A DNA stretch of 64,000 bases from Caballeronia sordidicola (GTDB lineage Bacteria > Pseudomonadota > Gammaproteobacteria > Burkholderiales > Burkholderiaceae): NCBI RefSeq assembly GCF_000729995.1, contig NZ_JNFG01000012.1:113356-177355 (forward strand). Direction: 5' to 3'. The number at the start of each line of letters is the position of its first letter. Position 1 is the first letter of the stretch. The notes under the pieces were generated by a model. That model saw nothing but the letters and a program-made list of their open reading frames with translations. It was not told the origin of the DNA and did not search any database. The position numbers and the translations under genes are program-made. Positions 18,143 to 28,073 of this stretch are shown here, one piece after another.

Positions 18143-18167
18143 GTCATGCATCACATCGATGCATGAC
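18143..18167. promoter_or_regulatory. Perfect 9-bp inverted repeat before the NHL gene
   Basis: GTCATGCAT (18143-18151) and ATGCATGAC (18159-18167) flank a 7-bp spacer, 73 bp upstream of the ATG at 18240. Form and position suit a dimeric regulator; which one is unknown. Confidence 0.45.
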
Positions 18168-18239
18168 CTCGCCTTCGGGTCCCGTTCAATAAACATGGCG
18201 TCCAACGCCATCGACAAGAACAACAAGGAGCGAGATTCA

Positions 18240-19394
18240 ATGATCCAGGCCCATCCACTATCCTGCCCATGCTGCGGCGATCCAGCCACCCGCGTGCTTA
18301 CACGGCGCCGTTTCCTGGCCCTAGCAGCCGAGGGCGCCGCTGCACTCGCGTGGCTACCGCATTCCGCCTACGCTGACACCGATACGATCCGCACCATCGC
18401 CTACGACTCGGTTCCTGATCCAGTGCATTTGCCGCGTGATACCTATTTCGGTGAATGTTCGGGCGTCGCGCTGAACTCCAAAGGCCATATCTTCGTGCTG
18501 TCGCGGGGCAACACCACGGGCCCGGCCTACGGTGCCGCTGCCGCTCAGCTCCTTGAGTTCGCACCCGACGGCCGCTTTGTCCGCGAGATCGGCCACAACC
18601 TCTATGCCTGGTCTTTCGCGCATATGGTCAAGGTGGATCGCGAGGATAATATCTGGGTCACCGACAAGGGCTCGGACATGGTAGTCAAGTTCACGCCCGA
18701 CGGCCGCGTAGCGATGGTCTTCGGCCGCAAGCAGGAGGCGGCCGACGAGGAGACCGGCCCGCTCAAGCATCCGAATCCGCCGCTTCCCGCCGAGCCGGGC
18801 CGCTTCCGCCAAGTGACCGACGTGGCCTGGGACGCCGCCGGCAACAGCTACATCAGCGACGGGTATATCAACTCGCGCGTGGCCAAGGTCGACAAGAACG
18901 GTAACTGGCTGAAGTCATGGGGCGAGCGTGGCACCGGCCCCGGTCAGTTCCACACGCCGCATAGCATTGCGCTTGATGCCAAGGGGAGTGTTTATGTAGC
19001 CGACCGAAGCAACCGTCGCATCCAGGTGTTCGACGGCGAAGGCAACTTCCAGCTCCAGTTCACTATCGACGTGCCGGTGCCTCCCGGAGCACGGCCGGCC
19101 ATTGGTTATGCGCCAGATGAGGCAGCCATTGCCGCCGGCACCTTTGCACCCGGCTCGCCGTGGGCCATCTGCATCTCGCCGGGGCCGAACCAGGTGCTGT
19201 ACAGCTCAGATGCATTCCCCGGGCGCATCTACAAACTGTCGCTCGAGGGCGAGGTGCTGGGCGTACTCGGCGAATCAGGCAAGCAACTGAAGCAGTTCGG
19301 CTGGATTCACCAGATGGCTTGTCCGTCGGAGAATGTGCTGTTTGTTGCAGAACTCCTGAACTGGCGTGTACAGAAACTGGTGTTGCACGCGTGA
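18240..19394 (+). CDS. Tat-exported NHL-repeat beta-propeller protein
   Basis: A 384-residue protein with a twin-arginine signal (TRRRFLALAAEGAAALAWLP, about residues 20-40), preceded by a CPCC motif near the N-terminus. The rest is an NHL-type six-bladed propeller. Recurrent blades read KVDREDNIWVTDKGSDMVVKF, HSIALDAKGSVYVADRSNRRI and similar D-x-x-G-N-x-Y/W-V-x-D patterns. Related propellers include peptidyl-amidoglycolate lyase-like proteins and scaffold proteins, but no catalytic assignment can be made. The start at 18240 is set by AAGGAG 9 nt upstream. Tat export implies a folded, perhaps cofactor-bearing, periplasmic protein. Followed by a hairpin terminator. Confidence 0.8.
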   Translation: MIQAHPLSCPCCGDPATRVLTRRRFLALAAEGAAALAWLPHSAYADTDTIRTIAYDSVPDPVHLPRDTYFGECSGVALNSKGHIFVLSRGNTTGPAYGAAAAQLLEFAPDGRFVREIGHNLYAWSFAHMVKVDREDNIWVTDKGSDMVVKFTPDGRVAMVFGRKQEAADEETGPLKHPNPPLPAEPGRFRQVTDVAWDAAGNSYISDGYINSRVAKVDKNGNWLKSWGERGTGPGQFHTPHSIALDAKGSVYVADRSNRRIQVFDGEGNFQLQFTIDVPVPPGARPAIGYAPDEAAIAAGTFAPGSPWAICISPGPNQVLYSSDAFPGRIYKLSLEGEVLGVLGESGKQLKQFGWIHQMACPSENVLFVAELLNWRVQKLVLHA

Positions 19395-19428
19395 CGCTTG
19401 CTGTGAAACCGATGTGATTGACTCACCG

Positions 19429-19454
19429 AAGTGGCGGGCTGACGCTCGCCACTT
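19429..19454 (+). terminator. Hairpin terminator of the NHL gene
   Basis: AAGTGGCG (19429-19436) pairs with CGCCACTT (19447-19454), followed by TAT. It lies 34 bp after the stop. The remaining ~390 bp to the next gene (to 19846) shows no gene or clear structure. Confidence 0.6.
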
Positions 19455-19846
19455 TATCGATGACTGCTCTTCGGGACTTTGTGCTAATCGGGAACATGCG
19501 TTAGCGATCGTAGGGCGAAGTTGATCTGATTCGCTTAGGTCTTAGGGCTTCTTATCTACTTACTTTCTCAAGGTGCCTCTAGCTGCTTTAAAGAATTGCC
19601 GGCCCTCAGCAAACTTATCCCGCGCCCAGCGATATCCACTATACAAATCCTGAATAGTGCTTGAGAAGCGTTATGCCAAGCGGATCAACGGCGATGCTCC
19701 GGACGCGCCCCCCAGAACCTAGGGGTTGCCCCGCATAGTCGACGCCGGTATCGCGCCACTAGTATCCCCGCCGCAGAAGCGCGGTATGTATAAACTGGAA
19801 GAATCGCACGCCCGGTGACGACCTAACAAAAATATAAGGAAGAGAC

Positions 19847-21208
19847 ATGAGCAGGAGTCCGTCAGTCGACGTTCAGACCTTCATCAATGAACACCCGTTC
19901 GGCGGTTTTCAGTGGCTGATTTTTGCAATGTGCTTTGTCATCGTCCTGCTGGACGGATTCGACACAGCCGCTATCGGGTTCATCGCCCCGTCGCTGATCA
20001 CCGAGTGGAATATCAGCAGGCCTGCGCTGGCTCCGGTGCTGAGCGCCGCGCTGTTCGGACTGGCGTTCGGTGCGCTCCTCGCGGGTCCGCTTTCCGACCG
20101 CCTGGGACGGCGCGTGCTTCTTATTACGTCGGTCGTGATTTTCGGCGTCGCGTGCCTTGCTTCCGCTTTCTCCGGCGACCTGACGCACTTGACGATACTG
20201 CGGTTCATCACGGGACTCGGACTGGGCGCGGCCATGCCGAATGCGGTGACGATCATGAGCGAGTTCTGTCCGGATCGCCGACGCGCAACCCTGATCAACC
20301 TGATGTTCTGCGGCTTCCCGCTAGGAGCCGCGTTCGGCGGTTTTCTCGCGGCATGGATGATTCCCGCTTTCGGATGGCGCAGCGTCCTGGTGCTCGGCGG
20401 AACAACGCCACTGTTGCTGGCGGTCTTGCTGCTCATCGCGCTTCCGGAGTCGGTGCGTTACCGGGTCGCTCATGCGCATCCCGTCGACAAGATTCGGGCA
20501 ACGCTTAGCCGTATTGGTCGCAGCGCCGCCGACGCCACTTCGTTCGTCATGACGGAACAGGCTCAGGCCGTGCCGGGAAAAAGCGGTATCCGGCTGGTGC
20601 TGTCGCGGGAATACATCGTTGGGTCGGTGATGCTTTGGCTGACTTATTTCATGGGACTCGTCATCTTCTACGCATCGATCAACTGGATGCCGATACTGCT
20701 GAAGGAGGCAGGCCTGAGCCCGCAGCGCGCTACGTTGATTTCCGCGCTGTTCCCGCTTGGCGGCGTGGGCGCCGTGCTGTGCGGCGTCCTGATGGATCGA
20801 TTTAATCCGAACCGGATTATTGCGGCGTGCTATGCGTTGACCGCCGTCAGCGTGTATTGCATTGGTCACTCCGCCGGCAACATCAGCATGCTGATACTCG
20901 TCGTGTTCGTGGCAGGCGTGCTGATGAACACGGCGCAGTCGTCGATGCCCGCGCTGGCGGCTGCGTTCTATCCAACCCAGGGGCGCGGTACCGGCGTTGC
21001 ATGGATGCTCGGTATCGGCCGGTTCGGTGGGATCGCGGGCTCGTTCCTGGTTGCCGAACTGACCCGGCAGCACTTCAGTTTCGAAAACATCTTTGCTGTG
21101 GTGGCGGTGGCCGGAGTAGTGGCATGCATTGCACTGCTGATCAAACAAGCCGTTCAACCACGGGCTGAATCCGTCAAGGTAAGCGACATAGGAACCATAT
21201 CGCACTAG
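19847..21208 (+). CDS. AAHS-family MFS transporter (aromatic acid:H+ symporter type)
   Basis: A 453-residue 12-TM carrier. TM1 carries LLDGFDTAAIGFIAPSL, the aspartate-bearing signature of the aromatic-acid symporter family (PcaK, BenK, MhpT relatives). Motif A is visible as GPLSDRLGRRVLL, and FITGLGLGAAMPNAVTIMSE is in TM4. It imports aromatic or related organic acids with protons; the substrate is not determinable. It stands alone, with AAGGAAG before the ATG and two strong hairpins after the stop. Confidence 0.88.
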   Translation: MSRSPSVDVQTFINEHPFGGFQWLIFAMCFVIVLLDGFDTAAIGFIAPSLITEWNISRPALAPVLSAALFGLAFGALLAGPLSDRLGRRVLLITSVVIFGVACLASAFSGDLTHLTILRFITGLGLGAAMPNAVTIMSEFCPDRRRATLINLMFCGFPLGAAFGGFLAAWMIPAFGWRSVLVLGGTTPLLLAVLLLIALPESVRYRVAHAHPVDKIRATLSRIGRSAADATSFVMTEQAQAVPGKSGIRLVLSREYIVGSVMLWLTYFMGLVIFYASINWMPILLKEAGLSPQRATLISALFPLGGVGAVLCGVLMDRFNPNRIIAACYALTAVSVYCIGHSAGNISMLILVVFVAGVLMNTAQSSMPALAAAFYPTQGRGTGVAWMLGIGRFGGIAGSFLVAELTRQHFSFENIFAVVAVAGVVACIALLIKQAVQPRAESVKVSDIGTISH

Positions 21209-21217
21209 ACGAAAAAA

Positions 21218-21242
21218 CCCGCGCCTCTCTCGAAGGCGCGGG
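21218..21242 (+). terminator. Rho-independent terminator of the AAHS gene
   Basis: CCCGCGCC and GGCGCGGG form an 8-bp GC stem with a 9-nt loop, 10 bp after the stop. It is preceded by an A-run (GAAAAAA), so it would also work in the opposite direction. Confidence 0.75.
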
Positions 21243-21257
21243 TAAAAGCTTACGGAG

Positions 21258-21293
21258 CGTTCTCGCCGGGACGAGGGGGACCCGGCGAGAACG
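21258..21293. terminator. Second, 13-bp perfect hairpin in tandem
   Basis: CGTTCTCGCCGGG (21258-21270) and CCCGGCGAGAACG (21281-21293) are perfect complements around a 10-nt loop. It lies directly after the first terminator and insulates the convergent genes. Confidence 0.65.
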
Positions 21294-21439
21294 AGACCTA
21301 GCATAAGCGTTTTTGTTTGAAACAGGTCTTTCCCCATATCTCCTGTTTCTTACCAATTTATTCCGGACGTCTTGAGCAGAGACTTGCGTAAGGATCTGTA
21401 TCAATACGGGCGAGTTGCGCATTAGCTTTACGGCGCCGT

Positions 21440-21682
21440 TCAGCCGTGGAGCCCCATTTTTCCCGAAGCCATCGCCGCGATGCGGACGACAAGCGCGCGA
21501 GGAAGCAATCGCGACAACCAGGTCGCCATTCGTACGCTTGGGCGCCCCGGGTAGGCGACGGCTTTCTTGCGATCGAAGGCTTCGAGTGTTTTTTTAACTA
21601 CGGATTCCGAACTATCCATGTCTTTGGGTGACACCTCGGTCGATACCCCGTCGAGGACGGTTGAGCCTCGATAACCAAACAT
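21440..21682 (-). pseudogene. C-terminal remnant of a short-chain dehydrogenase
   Basis: An 80-codon frame. Its residues ~17-80 resemble only the C-terminal end of SDR-family oxidoreductases: SESVVKKTLEAFDRKKAVAYPG and WLSRLLPRALVVRIAAMA are typical of the last 60-70 residues. The NAD-binding TGxxxGIG and the YxxxK catalytic motif are absent, and upstream sequence leads straight to the Old Yellow Enzyme gene 65 bp away. It is read as a 5'-deleted gene. A GGGAG precedes the ATG, so expression of a short peptide cannot be excluded. Confidence 0.55.
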
Positions 21683-21747
21683 GTCCCGCTCCCTATAACA
21701 GTGGATGTGTATTCACGTCGCGAACGGGGGAGTAACCGCATGCGCGT

Positions 21748-22896
21748 TCAGAAAACATCGGCGGCGTCACTGACTTCGACCGGGGTTTCTGCTTTCGGCA
21801 AGGCCGGATAGTCGGTATAACCGCGCTCATCGCCGCCAAACAGCGTGCTTGCATCGAAGGCGGCCAGTGGCAGGCCCTCGGCGAGCCGGCGCACAAAGTC
21901 GGGATTGGCGACGAAGGGCCGTGCGAAGGCAACCAGGTCCGCGTAGCCTTTGGACAGCACCCACTCGGCGCGTGCCTTGTCGTATTTACCCGCAACAATG
22001 ATCGGCCGCGTGTAACGGGCACGAATGGCCTGACGGAATGCCTCGGTGAACTGCGGTGCATCCTCCCAGTCTGCTTCAACCAGATGGAGATAAGCAATCC
22101 CGCGCGCCTGAAGAAATTCAGCGGCCTCGAGAATCGTCGGCAGGATGTCGGGGCAGTCCATGCCTCGCGCCGTCAGGAACGGGGCGAGGCGAATGGCGGT
22201 GCGATCAGCGCCGATCTCGTTCGCTATCTCATTGACGACTTCCTTGAGAAAGCGCAGGCGGTTCTCACGCGAACCGCCGTATTCGTCGGTGCGAAGGTTG
22301 GACGTCGTACGCAGGAACTGGTCGATGAGGTAACCATTGGCGCCGTGGATTTCAACACCGTCGAAGCCTGCCTCCATCGCATTACGTGCAGCCCGGCGAA
22401 AATCTGCGATCACTCCCGCGATCTCCTCGAGGGCAAGCGCGCGCGGAGTCGGGCTGGCGACCATCGCGCCTATGCCGGTGTCTGGATCGACCTTCCAGAT
22501 CTGGCCGTCGAAGGCAACGGCGGACGGTGCCACCGGCAGTTGACCATCGTGAAAGTCCGGGTGGGACATGCGCCCCACATGCCAGAGCTGCGCGAAGATC
22601 CGGCCGCCGGCTGCGTGAACTGCATCGGTCGTGAGGCGCCATCCGGCGACCTGCTCGGGACTATAAATACCAGGGGTGAAGGAGTAACCCTTGCCCTGGG
22701 GCGAGATCTGGGTGGCCTCGGTCACGATCAGGGCGGCGCTGGCGCGCTGGGCGTAATGGCGCGCGTTCATTGCATTGGGAATATCACCGGGCTGGGTGCT
22801 GCGCGCACGCGTCATGGGGGCCATGACCACGCGATGAGCGAGCGTGTGGCCGGCTACGACGGTCGGCGTGAAGAGTGACGAGGTGGTGGTCGACAT
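21748..22896 (-). CDS. Old Yellow Enzyme family ene-reductase
   Basis: A 382-residue FMN-dependent alkene reductase of the NemA/XenB group. Visible marks are the N-terminal VVMAPMTRARS (FMN binding), LWHVGRMSHP, the substrate-binding EIHGANGYLIDQFL (His and Asn bind the enone or nitro group), TDEYGGSRENRLRF, and the C-terminal phosphate site ADLVAFARPFVANPDF. It reduces activated C=C bonds or nitro compounds with NAD(P)H in the cytoplasm. The start at 22896 (MSTTTSSLFTPT) fits the family; the frame continues to 22950. It is divergent from the LysR gene at 23002, the classic arrangement for control by that regulator. Confidence 0.92.
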   Translation of the reverse strand: MSTTTSSLFTPTVVAGHTLAHRVVMAPMTRARSTQPGDIPNAMNARHYAQRASAALIVTEATQISPQGKGYSFTPGIYSPEQVAGWRLTTDAVHAAGGRIFAQLWHVGRMSHPDFHDGQLPVAPSAVAFDGQIWKVDPDTGIGAMVASPTPRALALEEIAGVIADFRRAARNAMEAGFDGVEIHGANGYLIDQFLRTTSNLRTDEYGGSRENRLRFLKEVVNEIANEIGADRTAIRLAPFLTARGMDCPDILPTILEAAEFLQARGIAYLHLVEADWEDAPQFTEAFRQAIRARYTRPIIVAGKYDKARAEWVLSKGYADLVAFARPFVANPDFVRRLAEGLPLAAFDASTLFGGDERGYTDYPALPKAETPVEVSDAADVF

Positions 22897-23001
22897 GATT
22901 GCGAATCCGGGTTGGTTGACGATGGCCCCATTGTGCAAAGCCCGCTGCATTTTGATAACGGGTGTACGATTTGAAGCATTTTCAAAAAGAATGGAAATAT
23001 C

Positions 23002-23934
23002 GTGGAGACCCTTGGCGACATCCGGCTTTTTGTGGAGGCGGCGAATCTGGGTGGGCTGTCGGCGGCGGGCCGCAAGCTCGGGCTATCTCCTGCTGCCGCA
23101 AGCGCACGGCTGGTGAAGCTGGAGGCGAGCCTGAATGCCCGGCTCTTTGAGCGCACGACGCGGCAGTTACGGCTGACGGAGGAAGGCCGGATGTATCTCG
23201 CCCATTGTCAGCAGGCCATCCAGGCGCTTGACGACGCGCGTGCAGCGCTGCAGGCGGGTCGAAGCGTGGTTCGCGGGAAGGTGAGGGTGTCGGCGACGTC
23301 GGATTTCGGCCGTCATGTCCTCAAGCGCTGGCTCGACGAGTTCAACGTTTTGTATCCTGAGGTTACGTTTGCTTTGGCGTTGTCGGATTCCTTGTCGAAC
23401 CTGGTGGAGGACGACATCGACCTCGTCATCCGTTTCGGCGTGCCGCCAGATAGCTCGCTTGTCGCCCGCCGGTTGGCTCCGAACCGGCGTGTTTTATGCG
23501 CGTCGCCGGCCTATCTGTCAATACATGGCATTCCTGATCATCCGAGAGATCTCGATCGCTTCGACTACATCGTGCTCAGCTCCGCCTCCGGGTCTGCGAA
23601 TGAGTGGCGATTCAGCCGCGGCAGCGAAGTCGAGACCTTTACCGTTCCTCTTGAACGTGCGCGGGAAACGAACGACGGCGCGCTCGCGAGGGAGTGGGCC
23701 GTCGACGGTCACGGCATCGTGATGAAGTCGGTCTGGGATATTGGGGCTGACTTGCGAGCGGGACGACTGCAGATCCTGATGCCGGAGTGGCGTTCTCCCG
23801 ATGTTCCCGTGCATGCCCTGTATCAACGTAGCCGATACATGGCGCCACGCGTGCGCGCGCTCCTCGACTTCCTGATCGAGCGCTTCGATACGGTATCCGG
23901 TGACCTGGAAGCGTATCTCGATTCGGTGCGTTGA
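23002..23934 (+). CDS. LysR-type transcriptional regulator
   Basis: A 310-residue LTTR. The winged helix is at 1-60 (VEAANLGGLSAAGRKLGLSP...RLFERTTRQLRLTEEG) and the two-lobed effector domain at about 88-300. It starts with GTG (reading METLGDIRLF); no in-frame ATG gives a proper N-terminus. It lies 105 bp from the divergent Old Yellow Enzyme gene, whose expression it very likely controls in response to an electrophile or quinone (inference from the arrangement). Confidence 0.9.
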   Translation: METLGDIRLFVEAANLGGLSAAGRKLGLSPAAASARLVKLEASLNARLFERTTRQLRLTEEGRMYLAHCQQAIQALDDARAALQAGRSVVRGKVRVSATSDFGRHVLKRWLDEFNVLYPEVTFALALSDSLSNLVEDDIDLVIRFGVPPDSSLVARRLAPNRRVLCASPAYLSIHGIPDHPRDLDRFDYIVLSSASGSANEWRFSRGSEVETFTVPLERARETNDGALAREWAVDGHGIVMKSVWDIGADLRAGRLQILMPEWRSPDVPVHALYQRSRYMAPRVRALLDFLIERFDTVSGDLEAYLDSVR

Positions 23935-23974
23935 CGGAGTTGCCTGGGCGCGAGCCTGCCAGGGGTGAACCGCT

Positions 23975-25309
23975 TCAGCCTCGCGATATGGCGGCGCCTT
24001 TGAGCTCGGAACTCGCGCTTGAAGATCGCGCCTGCTGCGCTTGCATCCTGAGTTCAAGCAAGCGATTCGTCGCGATCGATCCGGCCACCGCGCACAACAT
24101 GGCCACGATGAAATCGTGGTCCACACGCGTGAACTCGACCATGAGAATGAGCGCAGTGATCGGCATTTTCATCGACGACGCGAGAAAGGCCGTGGCCCCG
24201 ACAATTGCGAACGCACCCATGGGCGTACCCGGCCACATCAGCGTCCAGATCCCGCCCAGCACGATAGCCAGCAGCGCGCCGTTGGACATGCCGGGAGTGA
24301 GCAGGCCGCCTTGGGCACCCGCGCGCAGGCTGCTGGTGGTTATGGCTACCTTGATGACCAGCAGCGTTCCTGCAAGGCCGATGGTCAGTTCATTGCTGAA
24401 ACCCAGTTGCGCAGGTGTCTTGCCGTTGCCGAGGATCTGCGGGAACGACACGGCGAGCACGCCGATGATCGCGAAGTTGACGAGCGAGAGAAGCGGCAGC
24501 GTCCATCCCTTCGGTGCGGCCGCGCGGGCTTTCGTTGTCAACTGGACGAACGCAAACGCGGCCACGCCAAATAGCGGACCCATGACAATGGACCACGTCA
24601 CGAGGTTCGCGGTCAAGCCGAAGTGCGGCACGACGTATTGCGATTCATCGCCAAGGCCGAGCCACGCGACGACCGCCGCGATGACCGAGGTGACCAGCGC
24701 GGGAATCACAACACGCAGTTCGAACGACCGGAGCAATACTTCAAGAACAAAGATCGCTCCTCCAAACGGCACGTTGTACACGGCGGCGAGCCCGGCGCCC
24801 GCTCCGCAAGCCACCATCAAGCGGCTTTGCTCGACGGTGAGGCCTGCGTAATGCGACAGCCATCCTGCAAGCAGGGAGCCGATCTCGCGGGGCGCAACTT
24901 CGCGGCCGAGCGGCGACCCCAGTGCAACGGTGATGATCTGGAGCAGCGCATGTGCGGTCGTAGTGACGGGAGGCATGCGCGGGTCGTCGGATGCAACGGC
25001 CTTCTTGATGCTGACCAACGGCCGCGCATAGCGATAGATGACGAACCAGCCGCAACCTGCAATGAGACCGCAGAGCACGAGCACGGCGACCCTGCGGCCG
25101 GCCGATGCTGCCACGACGCCCTCATAGAAGCTCTCGTGCCCGACCAGTTGCGTGATGCTGTAGCCGTAAGCGAGATGCTGAATTAGATGCAGGAGGAGGC
25201 CCAACGCCATGCCGCCCAAGCCGGCGCCGATCCCGGTAAGAACGGTGACCACCGCGAATCTGATCAGTGGGCTGCCGGGAACGCCGGGATGGGGTCGTTG
25301 AGCGAGCAT
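23975..25309 (-). CDS. ClC-family protein with divergent selectivity motifs
   Basis: A 444-residue membrane protein with about 10-12 hydrophobic segments and the overall ClC layout. The gating glutamate motif is visible as GREVAPREIG, where classical antiporters have GREGP, and GGLLTPGMSNGALL matches the GxFxP loop. The first canonical motif, GSGIP, is not present; SDDPRMPP occupies that region, so the usual chloride-coordinating Ser is missing. It may transport an anion other than chloride. It is convergent with the LysR gene (40 bp apart) and preceded by a 222-bp gap with nothing evident. Confidence 0.85.
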   Translation of the reverse strand: MLAQRPHPGVPGSPLIRFAVVTVLTGIGAGLGGMALGLLLHLIQHLAYGYSITQLVGHESFYEGVVAASAGRRVAVLVLCGLIAGCGWFVIYRYARPLVSIKKAVASDDPRMPPVTTTAHALLQIITVALGSPLGREVAPREIGSLLAGWLSHYAGLTVEQSRLMVACGAGAGLAAVYNVPFGGAIFVLEVLLRSFELRVVIPALVTSVIAAVVAWLGLGDESQYVVPHFGLTANLVTWSIVMGPLFGVAAFAFVQLTTKARAAAPKGWTLPLLSLVNFAIIGVLAVSFPQILGNGKTPAQLGFSNELTIGLAGTLLVIKVAITTSSLRAGAQGGLLTPGMSNGALLAIVLGGIWTLMWPGTPMGAFAIVGATAFLASSMKMPITALILMVEFTRVDHDFIVAMLCAVAGSIATNRLLELRMQAQQARSSSASSELKGAAISRG

Positions 25310-25531
25310 CGAAGAATGTTAGCAATATGAAAGGGGCGGCCGATTGAGCATCCTTTTGCCCAGCGGCTAAGCGTAATCAAAAAACTTCAATTAGCGTGAA
25401 CCCGAATCTACCGCTTGAGGAATCAGGCGTCAAATTCATTTATTTTTTTCATTAATGTAGTTTGCGCATGATTTCATTGGAGCCCCTAATGGAGTCCCCT
25501 ATGCAGCCCCTAAGCATGCACATGTTGGTCA

Positions 25532-26311
25532 CTATCCACTTTGCTCCGGCCCCTTGAGTCGTTCAAGAAGCGAACTGATCAGATCGATCGGCATGGGGAA
25601 AACAATGGTCGAATTCTTGTCGCCGGCTATGGTGGTTAGTGTTTGCAGATAGCGCAGTTGCATGGCTTGTGGCGCTTTGGCGAGCATTTGTGCCGCCTGC
25701 AGCAGCTTTTCCGACGCCTGCAACTCGCCCTCCGCGTGGATGATCTTCGCGCGCCGTTCGCGCTCGGCTTCAGCTTGCCGGGCGATGGCGCGCACCATGG
25801 TCTCGTTCAAGTCCACATCCTTGATCTCGACATTCGACACCTTGATGCCCCATGCATCGGTCTGCGCATCGAGCACCTTTTGAATGTCCATGTTGAGGCG
25901 CTCGCGCTCCGCCAGCAGCTCGTCGAGTTCATGCTTGCCGAGGATCGCGCGCAAGGTCGTCTGCGACAACTGGCTGGTTGCTTCGAAGAAACGGGCGACC
26001 TGGATCACAGCCTTCTCCGGGTCGACCACGCGAAAATAGACCACGGCGTTCACCTTCACAGACACGTTGTCGCGGGTGATGACGTCTTGCGGCGGCACGT
26101 CGAAGACAACGGTGCGCAGATCCATTCTCACGACTTGCTGCACTGCCGGAATGATGAGGACAAGGCCCGGCCCCTTGACCTTCCAGAAGCGGCCAAGCAT
26201 GAAGACGACACCGCGCTCGTATTCGCGAAAAATGCGGATCGACGAGAACACGATAAGAATGATCAGCGCCAGCAAGACGCCGCTAAAGCCAAAGGTGAAT
26301 CCGACCATCAT
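25532..26311 (-). CDS. Slipin (SPFH/band-7 family)
   Basis: A 259-residue stomatin-like protein: one N-terminal membrane hairpin (about 8-28), the SPFH domain ([21 protein letters not shown] through [13 protein letters not shown], about 30-190) and a coiled-coil tail rich in Ala/Glu/Arg. Slipins form ring oligomers at the membrane and work with NfeD-type proteases. The ATG overlaps the stop codon of the upstream nfeD-like gene by 4 bp, the classic slipin-NfeD operon. Confidence 0.93.
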   Translation of the reverse strand: MMVGFTFGFSGVLLALIILIVFSSIRIFREYERGVVFMLGRFWKVKGPGLVLIIPAVQQVVRMDLRTVVFDVPPQDVITRDNVSVKVNAVVYFRVVDPEKAVIQVARFFEATSQLSQTTLRAILGKHELDELLAERERLNMDIQKVLDAQTDAWGIKVSNVEIKDVDLNETMVRAIARQAEAERERRAKIIHAEGELQASEKLLQAAQMLAKAPQAMQLRYLQTLTTIAGDKNSTIVFPMPIDLISSLLERLKGPEQSG

Positions 26312-27762
26312 TTTTCTCCTTGTTTTATTTCATCCAGTCGCGCCACGCTAAGCATCAGGCCATGACGCCCGAGCACGCGGACGCGCTCCCCGCGCGCGAG
26401 CAGTGCCGGCGTCTCGTGACAGCACACACGCCAGCGTTCGCCGTGCACGCGAGCCCAGCCGCTGTCGCTTGGCGCCACGTCTTCCAGCATCTCGCCGATG
26501 CTGCCAAGCAGCGCTTCCGCTCCGCTTACCACGGGCCGCCGGCGTGCCCGCAGCGCGATGCTCGACACGACGAACACGAACAGCGCGGTGGCAATGGTCA
26601 GGCCGACCACGAGCGCCACGGGAATGCCATAGCCGGGGGTATCGGTACGGAACAGCATGAGCGCACCCATCGCAAACGCGACAATGCCGCCGAAGCCAAG
26701 CGTGCCGAATGTGGGCAGGAAAATCTCGGCAACGAGAAAGGTAATGCCGAGCAGGATCAGGCCCAGGCCGGCAAAGTCGACGGGCAGCAATTGCAATGCA
26801 AACAGGCCCAGCATCAGGCTGATCGCGCCGGCGACTCCGGGTAACGCGAGGCCGGGATTCGCGAACTCGAAGAACAGGCCGTACATGCCGATCGTAATGA
26901 GAATGAGCGCTACGCTCGGATCGGTAATGGTCGCGAGAAAGCGGCTGCGCCAGTCGGGCTGGATCGTCATGACGACAGCGCCGGACGTGGCGAGAACATG
27001 ATCGCCCGTGACCGTGTGCACATGCCGGCCGTTCAGTTTCGCGAGCAGGTCGGGTACGTCGGACGCGTTCAGGTCGATCACGTTCTGCGCGAGCGCTTCG
27101 CTCGCTGACAGGCTGACCGCTTCGCGTACCGCGCGTTCGGCCCACTGCACATTGCGGCCGCGCAGTTGCGCGAGGCCACGTATGTAGGCCGCTGCGTCCT
27201 GCACTTGCTTGGTGGTCTCGGTGGATGCCGCGCTCATCCCGGCGGATGCAGATGCAGACGCGCCCGTGTCCGTCTTTGCCTGGCCCGGCTCAGGCTCGGT
27301 CGACCCGCCTGCGCCAATACGAATAGGCGTGGCGGCGCCGAGGTTGGTGCCCGGCGCCATCGCGGCTATGTGGCTTGCATAGACGATGTACGTGCCGGCG
27401 CTGGCCGCCCGCGCCCCGCCCGGCGCAATGAACGCTGCAACGGGAACGGGCGAAGCGAGGATTGCCTTGATGATCGAGCGCATCGACTGGTCGAGTCCGC
27501 CGGGGGTATCGATCTCGAGAACGGCCAGTTGAGCGTGTTCTTCAGTCGCGCGGGCAAGCGCGCGAACGACGAAGTCGGCGCTAGCCGGACCGACAGCGCC
27601 GTTAAGCGGAATGACCACGACAACCGGGCTCGCGGCTGCGGCGCTGCAGAGCACCAGCCCCGCAAAAAGGGCCACTGCTTTGCGCAACAGCAAGCCCGCT
27701 GTGCCGGAAAGCGCGCGCACGGCATCCGGGTTAAACAAGCGAAACGGATAGCGTTCCATCAC
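26308..27762 (-). CDS. NfeD-family membrane serine protease (long form)
   Basis: A 484-residue long-form NfeD. It has a signal/TM segment, an N-terminal ClpP-like protease domain ([29 protein letters not shown]), a nucleophile Ser in [13 protein letters not shown] and a likely catalytic Lys in [16 protein letters not shown], the Ser-Lys dyad known from PH1510. Then come four to five TM helices (about 300-400) and a C-terminal OB-fold NfeD domain. An Ala/Ser/Glu-rich insert lies in the protease domain. These proteases cleave the C-terminus of their partner slipin. It is translationally coupled to the slipin gene. Confidence 0.92.
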   Translation of the reverse strand: MMERYPFRLFNPDAVRALSGTAGLLLRKAVALFAGLVLCSAAAASPVVVVIPLNGAVGPASADFVVRALARATEEHAQLAVLEIDTPGGLDQSMRSIIKAILASPVPVAAFIAPGGARAASAGTYIVYASHIAAMAPGTNLGAATPIRIGAGGSTEPEPGQAKTDTGASASASAGMSAASTETTKQVQDAAAYIRGLAQLRGRNVQWAERAVREAVSLSASEALAQNVIDLNASDVPDLLAKLNGRHVHTVTGDHVLATSGAVVMTIQPDWRSRFLATITDPSVALILITIGMYGLFFEFANPGLALPGVAGAISLMLGLFALQLLPVDFAGLGLILLGITFLVAEIFLPTFGTLGFGGIVAFAMGALMLFRTDTPGYGIPVALVVGLTIATALFVFVVSSIALRARRRPVVSGAEALLGSIGEMLEDVAPSDSGWARVHGERWRVCCHETPALLARGERVRVLGRHGLMLSVARLDEIKQGEK

Positions 27763-28073
27763 GATAAGAGCCGCGTCTGCGAACAGGGTGACGCCGGCTC
27801 AACGAGGGTTGCCTGATATTAAGCTTATGCCAAATTAAGCACATACCAAGCGTGACCGCTCTAAGGATTTCCACGATAAAGCAGCACAAGCCGCTTAGCG
27901 ACATCAGGCGCTGGCAAAGGCTTCGCTTACCCGCGCCCGATTGTTGTTGGTTACGCGCGATGCCGGAATATTTCCAGGGCTTCAATCGTTTAATCCATGT
28001 AGCGCGACTCACGCGGCGTCAGCAAGGTGAAACGCCAATCGATGCCGGTGCGTCCGAGTCCACGCAGGAGACG

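Noticed and set aside
20321..21337. 338-codon minus frame across the AAHS gene and its terminators
   Set aside because: It runs through two terminator hairpins and opposes a clear transporter gene.
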